From: Microbacterium sp. zg-Y625
GTDB taxonomy: Bacteria; Actinomycetota; Actinomycetes; Actinomycetales; Microbacteriaceae
Direction of reading: 5' to 3'
Assembly (NCBI RefSeq): GCF_030246925.1
Contig: NZ_CP126740.1
Coordinates: forward strand, 682,001 to 746,000
Length of the DNA stretch: 64,000 bases
In this document: positions 17,778 to 26,060 of the stretch, piece after piece
Numbering within the stretch: the first letter of the stretch is position 1
How the letters are laid out: each line of letters opens with the position of its first letter
Notes under the pieces: model-generated
The model's database searches: none
Told to the model about the DNA's origin: nothing
Seen by the model: the letters and a program-made list of their open reading frames with translations, nothing else
Program-made: the position numbers and the translations under genes

Positions 17778-19060
17778 GCGCGCTCGCTCCCACGGTCTCC
17801 TCCCCGGGCGCCCTCCCGCTCGGCACGGTCAAGGAGCGGCACCTGAAGGTGCCGGTCGTCCTGGCCCTGGCCACGGTGCTGCTGGCTGCGCTGTTCTTCT
17901 TCGCCCCCCGCGACGGGATCAGCACCTTCCGGCTCGGCGACGCGTCGTCGGCGATCGCCCTTCCCAACGTGGAGCTGCCCACCGCCACCACCAGCTGGCT
18001 GCTCGTGGTGCTGCTGCTCGCCCTGACGGCATGGGCGGCGTGGGATGCCTGGTCGTACCGCCGCCCGCCGCTGTGGCTGGTCATCGTCTTCGCGGTGCTC
18101 GGGGTGTTCGCCTTCCTCGTGTGGGCGGCCGCGGGCGGACTCGTGCCGGTCACGGGGCTGCTGTTCGGAGCGATCTCCCTCTCGGTGCCGCTGGTCTTCG
18201 GCGCGCTGGGCGGGGTCATCGGCGAGCGGGTGGGCGTGGTCAACGTCGCCATCGAGGGGCAGCTGCTGCTGGGCGCCTTCTCGGCGGCGCTGCTGTCGAG
18301 CATCACGGGCAACCCCTTCATCGGCCTCATCGGCGCGATGATCGGCGGTGTGCTGGTCGCCTTCGTGCTGGCCGCCTTCGCGATCAAGTACCTCGTCGAC
18401 CAGGTGATCGTCGGCGTCGTGCTGAACGTGCTGGTCACCGGCCTGACCGGCTTCCTCTACGGCGCGCTGCTCGTGCCCAACGAGAACGAGCTCAACCAGC
18501 CCGTGCGCTTCACGCGGCTCGAGATTCCGCTCCTCAGCGACATCCCGATCATCGGACCGGTTCTGTTCAACCAGACGTTCCTGGTGTACCTCATGTACAT
18601 CACCGTCGCCGTGGTCGCGTGGGGTCTGTACCGCACCCGCTGGGGCCTGCGCCTGCGCGCGGTGGGCGAGCACCCGCAGGCTGCCGACACCGTCGGCATC
18701 AAGGTCAACGTGTCCCGTTTCTGGAACGTGTCGCTGGCGGGCGCCATCGCCGGCATCGGCGGGGCGTACTTCACCCTGGTGTCGGTGCCGCAGTTCGGCA
18801 AGGAGATGACTGCGGGTCTCGGCTTCATCGCCCTGGCCGCGGTGATCTTCGGCCGGTGGGACCCCATCCGCGCCGCCCTCGCGGCGCTGCTGTTCGGCTT
18901 CGCCACCAACCTGCAGAATCTGCTGACGGTGCTGGGCACGCCGATCCCGAGCGAGTTCATGCTCATGCTGCCCTACGTCGTCACCATCATCGCCGTGGCC
19001 GGTTTCGCCGGCCAGATCCGCGGACCCGCGGCAGCCGGCAAGCCATACATCAAGGGATGA
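17774..19060 (+). CDS. Nucleoside ABC transporter permease 2
   Basis: This is the second permease (NupQ-like), 428 residues, ATGA-coupled to the first. It begins with two N-terminal helices, then repeats the family motifs GERVGVVNVAIEGQLLLGA, FAIKYLVDQVIVGVVLNVLV, LRAVGEHPQAADTVGIKVN and GLGFIALAAVIFGRWDP. The C-terminus ends in the cytoplasm after PYVVTIIAVAGFAGQIRGP. Together with permease 1 it forms the heterodimeric channel. Confidence 0.94.
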   Translation: MSALAPTVSSPGALPLGTVKERHLKVPVVLALATVLLAALFFFAPRDGISTFRLGDASSAIALPNVELPTATTSWLLVVLLLALTAWAAWDAWSYRRPPLWLVIVFAVLGVFAFLVWAAAGGLVPVTGLLFGAISLSVPLVFGALGGVIGERVGVVNVAIEGQLLLGAFSAALLSSITGNPFIGLIGAMIGGVLVAFVLAAFAIKYLVDQVIVGVVLNVLVTGLTGFLYGALLVPNENELNQPVRFTRLEIPLLSDIPIIGPVLFNQTFLVYLMYITVAVVAWGLYRTRWGLRLRAVGEHPQAADTVGIKVNVSRFWNVSLAGAIAGIGGAYFTLVSVPQFGKEMTAGLGFIALAAVIFGRWDPIRAALAALLFGFATNLQNLLTVLGTPIPSEFMLMLPYVVTIIAVAGFAGQIRGPAAAGKPYIKG

Positions 19061-19067
19061 CACCGAC

Positions 19068-19469
19068 ATGACCGACATCGATTGGGACCATCTGCGCGCC
19101 GTCGCGACGGCGGCCATGGAGCGCGCATACGCCCCCTACTCCCGTTACCGGGTGGGCGCGGCCGCGCTCGTGACCGACGGCCGTGTGGTGGCCGGCTGCA
19201 ACGTCGAGAACGCCTCGTACGGCGTCGGCCTGTGCGCGGAGTGCGCCCTGGTGGGCGACCTGCAGATGTCCGGCGGCGGCCAGCTCGTCGCGTTCGTGTG
19301 CGTCAACAACGACGGGCAGACCATCATGCCGTGCGGGCGATGCCGTCAGCTGCTGTACGAGTTCTCCCTCCCCGGCATGCTGCTCGAGACCGTCTCCGGC
19401 ATCCGTACGATCGACGAGGTGCTGCCCGATGCCTTCGGGCCGCGCGACCTGGAGGAAGCCGCACGATGA
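19068..19469 (+). CDS. cdd: Cytidine deaminase
   Basis: Cdd converts cytidine and deoxycytidine to uridine and deoxyuridine. The 133-residue homotetramer-type enzyme has PYSRYRVGAA, NVENASYG, the active-site CAEC (zinc ligand Cys and catalytic Glu) and PCGRCRQLLYEF with the other two zinc-binding cysteines. It begins 7 bp after the permease and overlaps the thymidine phosphorylase start by 4 bp, so imported pyrimidine nucleosides are processed by the same operon. Confidence 0.97.
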   Translation: MTDIDWDHLRAVATAAMERAYAPYSRYRVGAAALVTDGRVVAGCNVENASYGVGLCAECALVGDLQMSGGGQLVAFVCVNNDGQTIMPCGRCRQLLYEFSLPGMLLETVSGIRTIDEVLPDAFGPRDLEEAAR

Positions 19470-20761
19470 TCACCGACAACGAGCCCTTCGACGCCGTCGA
19501 CGTCATCCGCGCCAAGCGCGACGGCGGCGCCGTCCCCGAAGACGCGCTGCGCTGGATGGTCGACGCCTTCACGCGCGGGTACGTCGCGGAGTCGCAGATG
19601 GCGGCGTTCGCGATGGCGGTGCTGCTCAACGGCATGGAGCGCGATGAGATCCGCGTGCTCACCGACGCCATGATCGCCTCGGGCGAGCGGATGAGCTTCG
19701 CGAACCTCGGAAAGCCCACGGTCGACAAGCACTCCACCGGCGGTGTCGGCGACAAGATCACCCTGCCGCTCGCGCCGCTCGTGGCATCCTTCGGGGTCGC
19801 CGTCCCTCAGCTGTCGGGGCGCGGCCTCGGTCACACCGGCGGCACGCTCGACAAGCTCGAGTCCATTCCCGGGTGGCGCGCGGCGCTCACCAACGACGAG
19901 CTGTTCGCGCAGCTGCGTGACATCGGCGCGGTCATCTGCGCCGCCGGGTCGGGCCTCGCACCGGCGGACAAGAAGCTCTATGCGCTGCGCGATGTCACCG
20001 GCACCGTCGAGGCCATTCCGCTCATCGCGTCGAGCATCATGTCCAAGAAGATCGCCGAAGGCACCGATGCGCTCGTGCTCGACGTGAAGTTCGGCGGCGG
20101 CGCCTTCATGCGCGACGTCGAGAAGGCCCGCGAGCTTGCCCGCACGATGGTGGCGCTCGGCACCGACTCGGGCGTCGCGACCACCGCGCTCCTCACCGAC
20201 ATGAACACTCCGCTCGGCCTCGCGATCGGCAACGCCAACGAGGTGCGGGAGTCCGTCGAGGTGCTCGCCGGCGGCGGCCCCGCCGACGTGGTGGAGCTCA
20301 CCCTCGCCCTGGCCCGCGAGATGCTCGCCCTGGCGGGCCAGCCCGATGCGGATGTCGAGGCGGCCCTGCGCGACGGGCGCGCGATGGACACGTGGCGCGC
20401 CATGATCCGCGCCCAGGACGGCGACCCCGACGCGGCGCTCCCGACCCCGCGCGAGACGCACACCGTCACGGCGACCTCCGCGGGCTTCGTCACCCGCCTC
20501 GACGCGCTGCCCTTCGGCATCGCCGCGTGGCGGCTGGGCGCCGGCCGCGCTCGCGCCCAGGACCCCGTCGTCCACGCCGCCGGCATCGACCTGCACGTCA
20601 AGCCCGGTGACGCCGTGACCGAGGGTCAGCCTCTCTTCACGTTGCTGGCCGAGGATGACAAGCGGTTCGGTCGCGCGCTCGACGCCCTGGACGGCGCGTG
20701 GGAGGTCGGCGCGACGGCCCCGACGACCACGCCGCTCGTGCTCGAGCGCATCACCGCCTGA
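19466..20761 (+). CDS. deoA: Thymidine phosphorylase
   Basis: The enzyme phosphorolyses thymidine and deoxyuridine to base plus deoxyribose-1-phosphate. The 431-residue protein has the type II glycosyltransferase-phosphorylase layout: VIRAKRDGG, the phosphate-binding KHSTGGVGDK, the signature LSGRGLGHTGGTLDKLESIPGW, and SSIMSKKIAEGTDALVLDVK. The start ATG overlaps the cdd stop (ATGA). Some Gram-positive members also accept uridine (Pdp), which sequence reading cannot exclude. Confidence 0.95.
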   Translation: MITDNEPFDAVDVIRAKRDGGAVPEDALRWMVDAFTRGYVAESQMAAFAMAVLLNGMERDEIRVLTDAMIASGERMSFANLGKPTVDKHSTGGVGDKITLPLAPLVASFGVAVPQLSGRGLGHTGGTLDKLESIPGWRAALTNDELFAQLRDIGAVICAAGSGLAPADKKLYALRDVTGTVEAIPLIASSIMSKKIAEGTDALVLDVKFGGGAFMRDVEKARELARTMVALGTDSGVATTALLTDMNTPLGLAIGNANEVRESVEVLAGGGPADVVELTLALAREMLALAGQPDADVEAALRDGRAMDTWRAMIRAQDGDPDAALPTPRETHTVTATSAGFVTRLDALPFGIAAWRLGAGRARAQDPVVHAAGIDLHVKPGDAVTEGQPLFTLLAEDDKRFGRALDALDGAWEVGATAPTTTPLVLERITA

Positions 20762-20785
20762 CCCCGCACCGAACGAAGGAACCTC

Positions 20786-21901
20786 ATGGCCATCGACCAG
20801 AACGACGACGCCCGCCTGCAGGGAGTCTCGATCCGCGAGCTTCCGAAGGTCTCGCTTCACGACCACCTCGACGGCGCCGTGCGGCCCGAGACCATCATCG
20901 AACTGGCCGATGCGACCGGGGTGGACGTGCCGGTGCCCGATGCCGGTCAGCTGGCCGACTGGTTCGCCGACCGCAGCGATTCGGGCTCGCTCGTGGAGTA
21001 CCTGAAGACCTTCGATCTCACCACCGCCGTCATGCAGACCCGCGAGGGTCTCACCCGGGTGGCGCGCGAGTTCGTCGAGGACCTCGCCGCCGACGGCGTG
21101 GTCTACGGCGAGGTGCGCTGGGCTCCCGAGCAGCACCTGCAGGGCGGGCTGTCGCTGGACGAGGCCGTCGAGGCGGTCCAGGAGGGCATCGAGGAGGGCG
21201 AGGATGCCGTCGAGGCGACCGGCCGCGACATCCGCGTCGGCCAGCTCATCACCGCCATGCGCCACACCGACCGTTCGCTGGAGATCGCCCAGCTGGCCGT
21301 CGCCCACCGCACGCGCGGCGCCGTCGGCTTCGACATCGCCGGGCCCGAGGACGGCTTCCCCGCGTCGAACCACCGTGCCGCGTTCGACTACCTCGCCGCC
21401 CACTTCTTCCCCGTCACGGTGCACGCGGGTGAGGCGGCCGGGCTCGACTCGATCCGCTCGGCCCTCATCGACGGGCGGGCGCTGCGCCTCGGCCACGGCG
21501 TACGTCTGGCCGAGGACCTCGAGGTCGTCTCCCGCGAGGGCGAGGAGGTCTTCGTGCAGCTGGGCGACCTCGCCCGGTGGGTGCGCGACCGCGAGATCCC
21601 GCTGGAGCTGTCGCCGTCGTCGAACCTGCAGACGGGCGCCATCGAGCAGTGGGGAAAGGAGCTGGTCGACCACCCGTTCGACCTGCTGTACCAGCTGGGA
21701 TTCTCCGTCACGGTGAACGTCGACAACCGCACGCAGAGCCGCACCTCGCTCACTCGCGAGCTGGCACTGCTGGCCGAGGCGTTCGAGTACGACCTCGACG
21801 ACCTCGAGGCGTTCCAGCTGAACGCCGCCGCGGCTGCCTTCCTCACCGTCGAAGAGCGCGAGGAGCTCATCGAGATCATCGCGGAGGGCTTCGCCCGCTG
21901 A
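20786..21901 (+). CDS. add: Adenosine deaminase
   Basis: Add converts adenosine and deoxyadenosine to inosine and deoxyinosine. The 371-residue protein has the zinc-binding HDHLDGAVRP near residue 25, GFDIAGPEDGFP, the catalytic HAGEAAG (His and Glu), HGVRLAED and ELSPSSNLQTG. A GAAGGA ribosome binding site precedes the ATG. It closes the nucleoside uptake/salvage cluster and adds a purine branch to it; a purine nucleoside phosphorylase gene at 35461-36294 could take the inosine onward. Confidence 0.96.
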   Translation: MAIDQNDDARLQGVSIRELPKVSLHDHLDGAVRPETIIELADATGVDVPVPDAGQLADWFADRSDSGSLVEYLKTFDLTTAVMQTREGLTRVAREFVEDLAADGVVYGEVRWAPEQHLQGGLSLDEAVEAVQEGIEEGEDAVEATGRDIRVGQLITAMRHTDRSLEIAQLAVAHRTRGAVGFDIAGPEDGFPASNHRAAFDYLAAHFFPVTVHAGEAAGLDSIRSALIDGRALRLGHGVRLAEDLEVVSREGEEVFVQLGDLARWVRDREIPLELSPSSNLQTGAIEQWGKELVDHPFDLLYQLGFSVTVNVDNRTQSRTSLTRELALLAEAFEYDLDDLEAFQLNAAAAAFLTVEEREELIEIIAEGFAR

Positions 21902-21923
21902 CGCGGGCGTGCCGCGCGCGCCG

Positions 21924-21940
21924 CGCCCTCGATCAGGGCG
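21924..21940. terminator. Small hairpin between convergent add and hydrolase genes
   Basis: CGCCCT and AGGGCG form a 6-bp stem with a 5-nt loop. It overlaps the last codons of the minus-strand hydrolase gene. It is weak and has no T-tract. Confidence 0.35.
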
Positions 21941-22691
21941 TCAGGGACCCCACGAGTCCGGCGAGCTCTGCGGTGACCAGCGCTCTCATCTCCTCGTCGC
22001 CGATCGTCGGCTCGCCGTCGCCGGCCTGCGGCCCGTAGTCCCCGAAGGACGCATGCGACGCGCCATCGATCTCCACCAGCTCGGCGTCGTCCGGCAGCAG
22101 CCCTCGCGCATCGGCGATCTTCTGCGGCGTCGACAGACCGTCTTGGGTGCCCGCCAAGCTCAGCACCGCCAGGTCCGCGTCGGACAGATCCGTCGCGCAG
22201 TACGAGGCGAACAGCACCAGCGCGTCGGCATCGTCGGCCAGCTGGCACGCCCGGACGCCTCCCAGGGAGTGGCCGCCGACGATCCACGTGTCGACGTCCG
22301 GCTCGGGCTCGGTGAAGGTGTCCAGTGGGCGGGGATCGAAGAACGCGAGGTTCAGCCAGGGCTTCGTGATGACCACCGTCAGGTCATTCTCCGCGACGGC
22401 TCCGGCCAGCAGCGCGGCGTACGCCCATGGGCCGACCTTGGCGCCGGGGATGAACACCAGGCCGGTGTCGGAGTCGCCGTCGGCGGGGGAGAGCACGATC
22501 GCGCCGGGGTCGTCAGTCACGGTGATCCGCTCGTCGGCGCTCACCGCCTCCAGGGGCTCGGGTTCCGCCGCCATGACGCCCACCTGGCTCCAGATCACGA
22601 CGCCGACCACGGCGACGACCAGCAGGCCGGCGACCGACCCGAGCACCCACCGCAGCACGCGGCGGCCGCGGCTGCGGTGGGTCCCCGGCAT
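21933..22691 (-). CDS. Membrane-anchored alpha/beta hydrolase
   Basis: The 252-residue protein begins with a short Arg-rich segment and one transmembrane helix or uncleaved signal (about residues 13-33), so the catalytic domain is likely outside the membrane. The hydrolase core has GGHSLGG (nucleophile Ser), then AGTQDGLSTPQKI with the acid Asp and GASHASFGDYG with the His. It resembles the dienelactone-hydrolase/chlorophyllase-like group; the substrate is unknown. It starts 2 bp after the mtlD stop and is therefore probably co-transcribed with the mannitol operon, though no link to mannitol is known. Confidence 0.82.
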   Translation of the reverse strand: MPGTHRSRGRRVLRWVLGSVAGLLVVAVVGVVIWSQVGVMAAEPEPLEAVSADERITVTDDPGAIVLSPADGDSDTGLVFIPGAKVGPWAYAALLAGAVAENDLTVVITKPWLNLAFFDPRPLDTFTEPEPDVDTWIVGGHSLGGVRACQLADDADALVLFASYCATDLSDADLAVLSLAGTQDGLSTPQKIADARGLLPDDAELVEIDGASHASFGDYGPQAGDGEPTIGDEEMRALVTAELAGLVGSLTP

Positions 22692-22693
22692 GC

Positions 22694-23845
22694 TCAGCGC
22701 AGCGCCTCCTGGCGCGCCGTCACGACGGCCAGCACGGGGGCGAAGAGCGGGTGGTCCGAATCGAGACCGGTGACGGATGCCGTGAACGTCGCGGCATCCT
22801 GTTCGCGCAGCAGCCGCTGCAGGTCCACGGACTGCGGGTCTTCGGGGTCGTCGAACTCCAGCGCCGCGCCCATCGCCGCCACGAGGCCCTCGACGGCGAG
22901 GCCGCGCTCGGCCGCCTCGGCGGCGGGACCGACGAACCGCTCGTGGCGGGAGAGCTTGCGCAGCGGCTGCCGACCCACGCGCCACACCGTGTCGGGGAGT
23001 GCGGGGTTGGCGAAGCGGCGCAGGATCGTCTCGCGGTAGTCGGTGAGGTCGTCAGGATCCAGACCGTGTTTGGCGACCAGCAGCGCGGACGTCTCCGACA
23101 GCGCCCGGGCGACGGCCGAGACGATCTCCGACTCCTCCAGCGCGGCGGCGATCGTGTCGACGCCGGCGCGCGCGCCGAAGTACGCCGTCGCGGCGTGACC
23201 GGTGTTGACCGTGAAGAGCTTGCGCTCGATGTACGGCGCCAGGTCCTCGACGAAGTGCGCGCCCGGGATCGAGGGCAGCTCGCCGCCGAAGGGCGGCGCC
23301 TCGATGGCCCACTCGAAGAAGGGCTCCACCGTGACGTCGACGCCTTCTCCCGGTGCCTGCGCGGGCACGATCCGGTCGACCGCGGTGTTGGCGAAGACGG
23401 CGTGCCCGGCGATGGCATCCCAGCCCTCCTCCGCCTGGGCGCGGATCTCGTCACGCAGCAGATCGGTGGCATTGATCGCGTTCTCGCACGCCATGATCTT
23501 CAGCGGCGGCAGCGCGGGGTCGCGCATCGCGAGACCGGCGACGATGTGCGGCGCGACGAAGCGCAGCACGGTGGGACCGACCGCGGTGGTGACGATGTCG
23601 GCCGTGGCCACCTCGTCGATGACGGCCTGAGGGTCCACCTGGCTGTTGATGGCCCGGAAGTTCGTCACGACCTTGTCGGTGCCGCCCTCGCCGACCTCGT
23701 GCACGGTGTACGAGTCGACCTGATTGATCGCGTCGACGAGGTCGGCGGCGACGTCGGAGAAGACCAGCTCGTAGCCGCCTTCGTGTAGCAGCAGGCCGAC
23801 GAACCCGCGCCCGATGTTGCCGGCGCCGAAGTGGACGGCCTTCAT
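22694..23845 (-). CDS. mtlD: Mannitol-1-phosphate 5-dehydrogenase
   Basis: MtlD oxidises mannitol-1-phosphate, delivered by the PTS, to fructose-6-phosphate with NAD+. The 383-residue protein opens with the Rossmann motif HFGAGNIGRGFVG and shows the polyol-dehydrogenase features KIMACENAINATD, FVEDLAPYIERKLFTVNTGHA and the downstream ETSALLVAKHG. The length and motifs fit the MtlD branch rather than fructuronate reductase. Its ATG overlaps the mtlF stop (ATGA). Confidence 0.96.
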   Translation of the reverse strand: MKAVHFGAGNIGRGFVGLLLHEGGYELVFSDVAADLVDAINQVDSYTVHEVGEGGTDKVVTNFRAINSQVDPQAVIDEVATADIVTTAVGPTVLRFVAPHIVAGLAMRDPALPPLKIMACENAINATDLLRDEIRAQAEEGWDAIAGHAVFANTAVDRIVPAQAPGEGVDVTVEPFFEWAIEAPPFGGELPSIPGAHFVEDLAPYIERKLFTVNTGHAATAYFGARAGVDTIAAALEESEIVSAVARALSETSALLVAKHGLDPDDLTDYRETILRRFANPALPDTVWRVGRQPLRKLSRHERFVGPAAEAAERGLAVEGLVAAMGAALEFDDPEDPQSVDLQRLLREQDAATFTASVTGLDSDHPLFAPVLAVVTARQEALR

Positions 23846-24282
23846 GACGCGTTGACCGTCGAGAGGAGGGTGTACAGCTCCTCGGGCGTCTGCGCCTGCT
23901 TGAGCTTGGCGACCTCGTCCTCGTCGGAGAACACCAGCGCGATCTGCGACAGGATCTCGAGGTGCTCGTCGCCCTTGCCCGCGATGCCGACGACGAAGGT
24001 CACCGGGTTGCCGTCCCAGTCCACGCCGCCGTCGTAGCGGACGACCGACAGCGCCGAGTCGAGGATCGTCTCCTTGGTCTCGTTGGTGCCGTGCGGGATG
24101 GCCAGCTCGTTGCCCATGTAGGTCGAGACGGTCTCCTCGCGCTGCTGCATCGCATCGAAGTAGGCGCCGGTCACAGCGCCCGCCGCTTGGAGGATGTCGG
24201 CGGCTTCCTTCATCGCGTCCTCGCGGCTCACCGAGCCTCCGTGGATGCGGACCTGTCCTACGTTCAGCACCTCGCGTGCCAT
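23842..24282 (-). CDS. mtlF: Mannitol PTS EIIA component
   Basis: The 146-residue single-domain EIIA of the fructose-mannitol type passes phosphate from HPr to the EIIB domain of MtlA. The active His is in ELAIPHGTNE (about residue 62). Other family traits are YMGNELA just before it and GIAGKGDEHLEIL after it. It is encoded separately from MtlA, unlike the three-domain EIICBA of enteric bacteria. It is separated from mtlA by about 170 bp that contains a strong hairpin, so its message level may differ from that of mtlA. Confidence 0.95.
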   Translation of the reverse strand: MAREVLNVGQVRIHGGSVSREDAMKEAADILQAAGAVTGAYFDAMQQREETVSTYMGNELAIPHGTNETKETILDSALSVVRYDGGVDWDGNPVTFVVGIAGKGDEHLEILSQIALVFSDEDEVAKLKQAQTPEELYTLLSTVNAS

Positions 24283-24408
24283 GTCGTACCCCTTTCTTCG
24301 GGCGGATGCCGCGGCATCCGGCCCATTCACTGTCTCAGCTCGCCCGTCGCGCGGGGGAGGGCTTGCGTATCCGCAGCGGACCGGGCTAACAGCCGCAAGC
24401 GGAAACGC

Positions 24409-24443
24409 GCGGGGCCGGGGGCATATACGCCACCCGGCCCCGC
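24409..24443 (-). terminator. Strong hairpin between mtlA and mtlF
   Basis: GCGGGGCCGGG pairs perfectly with CCCGGCCCCGC (11-bp stem), and a further GGC/GCC pairing is possible inside the loop. It lies just downstream of the mtlA stop on the minus strand and has no U-tract. It could terminate part of the transcription before mtlF-mtlD. A separate palindrome, GGATGCCGCGGCATCC, lies at about 24304-24319 in the same gap. Confidence 0.65.
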
Positions 24444-24452
24444 AGCGGTCTC

Positions 24453-26060
24453 TCAGGACCCGTTGTGCTGATCGCGGACCAGCTCCACGACCTCGTCGTA
24501 CTTCGGCGAGTTCATGAAGTTGTCCACCGACACGTGGATCGCATTCGGCGTCTGCCGGCGCGCGCGGTCGGTGAGCTGGTTCTGCGTGATGACCAGGTCG
24601 GCGGAGGGGTCGAGGTTCGCGATCGCCTTGTTGACGACCGTGACGTCCTCGATGCCCGCCTTCTTGATCTTGTTGCGCAGCACGCTCGCCCCCATTGCGG
24701 AGGACCCCATGCCTGCGTCGCACGCGAACACGATGTTGCGCACCGGCTTGGTCGCGACGGCGCCGCCGTCGAGGCGTCCACCGGTCTCGGCCTCGGTCTC
24801 CAGGCGGTCGACCGCCTGCTCGCCCTCGCGCACGGCCTCGCGGTCGTTACGGTCGGCGGCGCGCAGGGCGTCGAGCGACGCCGACGACTTGCCCTTGTTC
24901 GCCTCGGTCTGCGAGACCGCCGAGGCGAACTTGTCGCCCTCGGCCAGCAGGTCCCGCTTGCGCGTGGCCCGCAGGATGATCGAGGCGATGATGAACGTGA
25001 CCGCCGCCGACAGGATCACCGAGAGGATGACCCCGAGGTAGCTGTCGTTGGCCGTCTGCGCGAGCACCGCGAAGATCGATCCCGGTGCGGCGGGAGCCCG
25101 CAGGCCGGTGTCGAACAGCATGTTGGTGGTGACACCGGTCATGCCGCCGGCGATCAGGGCCACGATGAGGACGGGCTTCATCAGGGCGAACGGGAAGTAC
25201 ACCTCGTGGATGCCGCCGAAGAACTGGATGACGGCCGCACCCGGTGCCGACGCGCGCGCGGCGCCGATGCCGAAGAAGGTGAAGGCCAGCAGCAGTCCGA
25301 GACCCGGGCCGGGGTTGGCCTCGAGCAGGAACAGGATCGACTTGCCGGTCTCGTCCGCCTGCGCCACGCCGAGCGGCGTGAGCGCGCCGTGGTTGATGGC
25401 GTTGTTCAGGAAGAACACCTTCGCCGGCTCGATCAGGATGCTCGTCAGCGGAAGCAGGTTGGCCTCGATGAGCCAGTCGACCGCGTTGCCCAGCACGTCC
25501 ATGAGGCCGTTGACGAGCCACGCGATCGGGTAGAACCCGATGATGGCCATCACGAAGCCCCAGATGCCCGCCGAGAACATGTTGACGAGCATCTCGAAGC
25601 CGGCCTTGATCTTGCCGTCCCAGAGCTTGTCGAGCCACTTCATCGTGTACGCCGCCAGCGGGCCCAGGATCATCGCACCGATGAACATGTGGATCTGACC
25701 CAGCGGGGCCTCGCCCTCGGGCAGCGACGCGTTGAACTGCGCGATCAGCTGGTCCGACCCCGCGATGGCACCCATCACGGCGATCGAGCCGACGACGGCA
25801 CCGCGCACGCCGTAGACCATGTGGCCGGCGGTGTAGGCGATGATGATCGGCAGCAGGTAGTGGATGAACGGACCCACGATGGTCGCGAGGTCCGCGTTGG
25901 GCGTCCAGCCCACGTCGATGAAGAATGCGGTGAAGATGCCCCATGCGATGAGCGCGGGGATGTTCGGCATGATCATGCCGGACAGGAACGTGCCGAAGCG
26001 CTGGACTCCGACCCGCGCTTTGCTGCCCCCCTGTGTGGCGGGGGCTGACGCAGTCGTCAT
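24453..26060 (-). CDS. mtlA: Mannitol PTS EIICB component
   Basis: This is the mannitol-specific permease/phosphotransferase. The 535-residue protein has an EIIC membrane domain (about residues 15-350, with NIPALIAWGIFTAFFID, FGGIHEVYFPF and NAINHGALTPLG), a charged linker, and an EIIB domain whose phosphorylated Cys is in VFACDAGMGSSAMGAS (about residue 450). No EIIA domain is fused. Its ATG overlaps the ptsI stop by ATGA, so enzyme I and the permease are translationally coupled. Confidence 0.97.
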   Translation of the reverse strand: MTTASAPATQGGSKARVGVQRFGTFLSGMIMPNIPALIAWGIFTAFFIDVGWTPNADLATIVGPFIHYLLPIIIAYTAGHMVYGVRGAVVGSIAVMGAIAGSDQLIAQFNASLPEGEAPLGQIHMFIGAMILGPLAAYTMKWLDKLWDGKIKAGFEMLVNMFSAGIWGFVMAIIGFYPIAWLVNGLMDVLGNAVDWLIEANLLPLTSILIEPAKVFFLNNAINHGALTPLGVAQADETGKSILFLLEANPGPGLGLLLAFTFFGIGAARASAPGAAVIQFFGGIHEVYFPFALMKPVLIVALIAGGMTGVTTNMLFDTGLRAPAAPGSIFAVLAQTANDSYLGVILSVILSAAVTFIIASIILRATRKRDLLAEGDKFASAVSQTEANKGKSSASLDALRAADRNDREAVREGEQAVDRLETEAETGGRLDGGAVATKPVRNIVFACDAGMGSSAMGASVLRNKIKKAGIEDVTVVNKAIANLDPSADLVITQNQLTDRARRQTPNAIHVSVDNFMNSPKYDEVVELVRDQHNGS

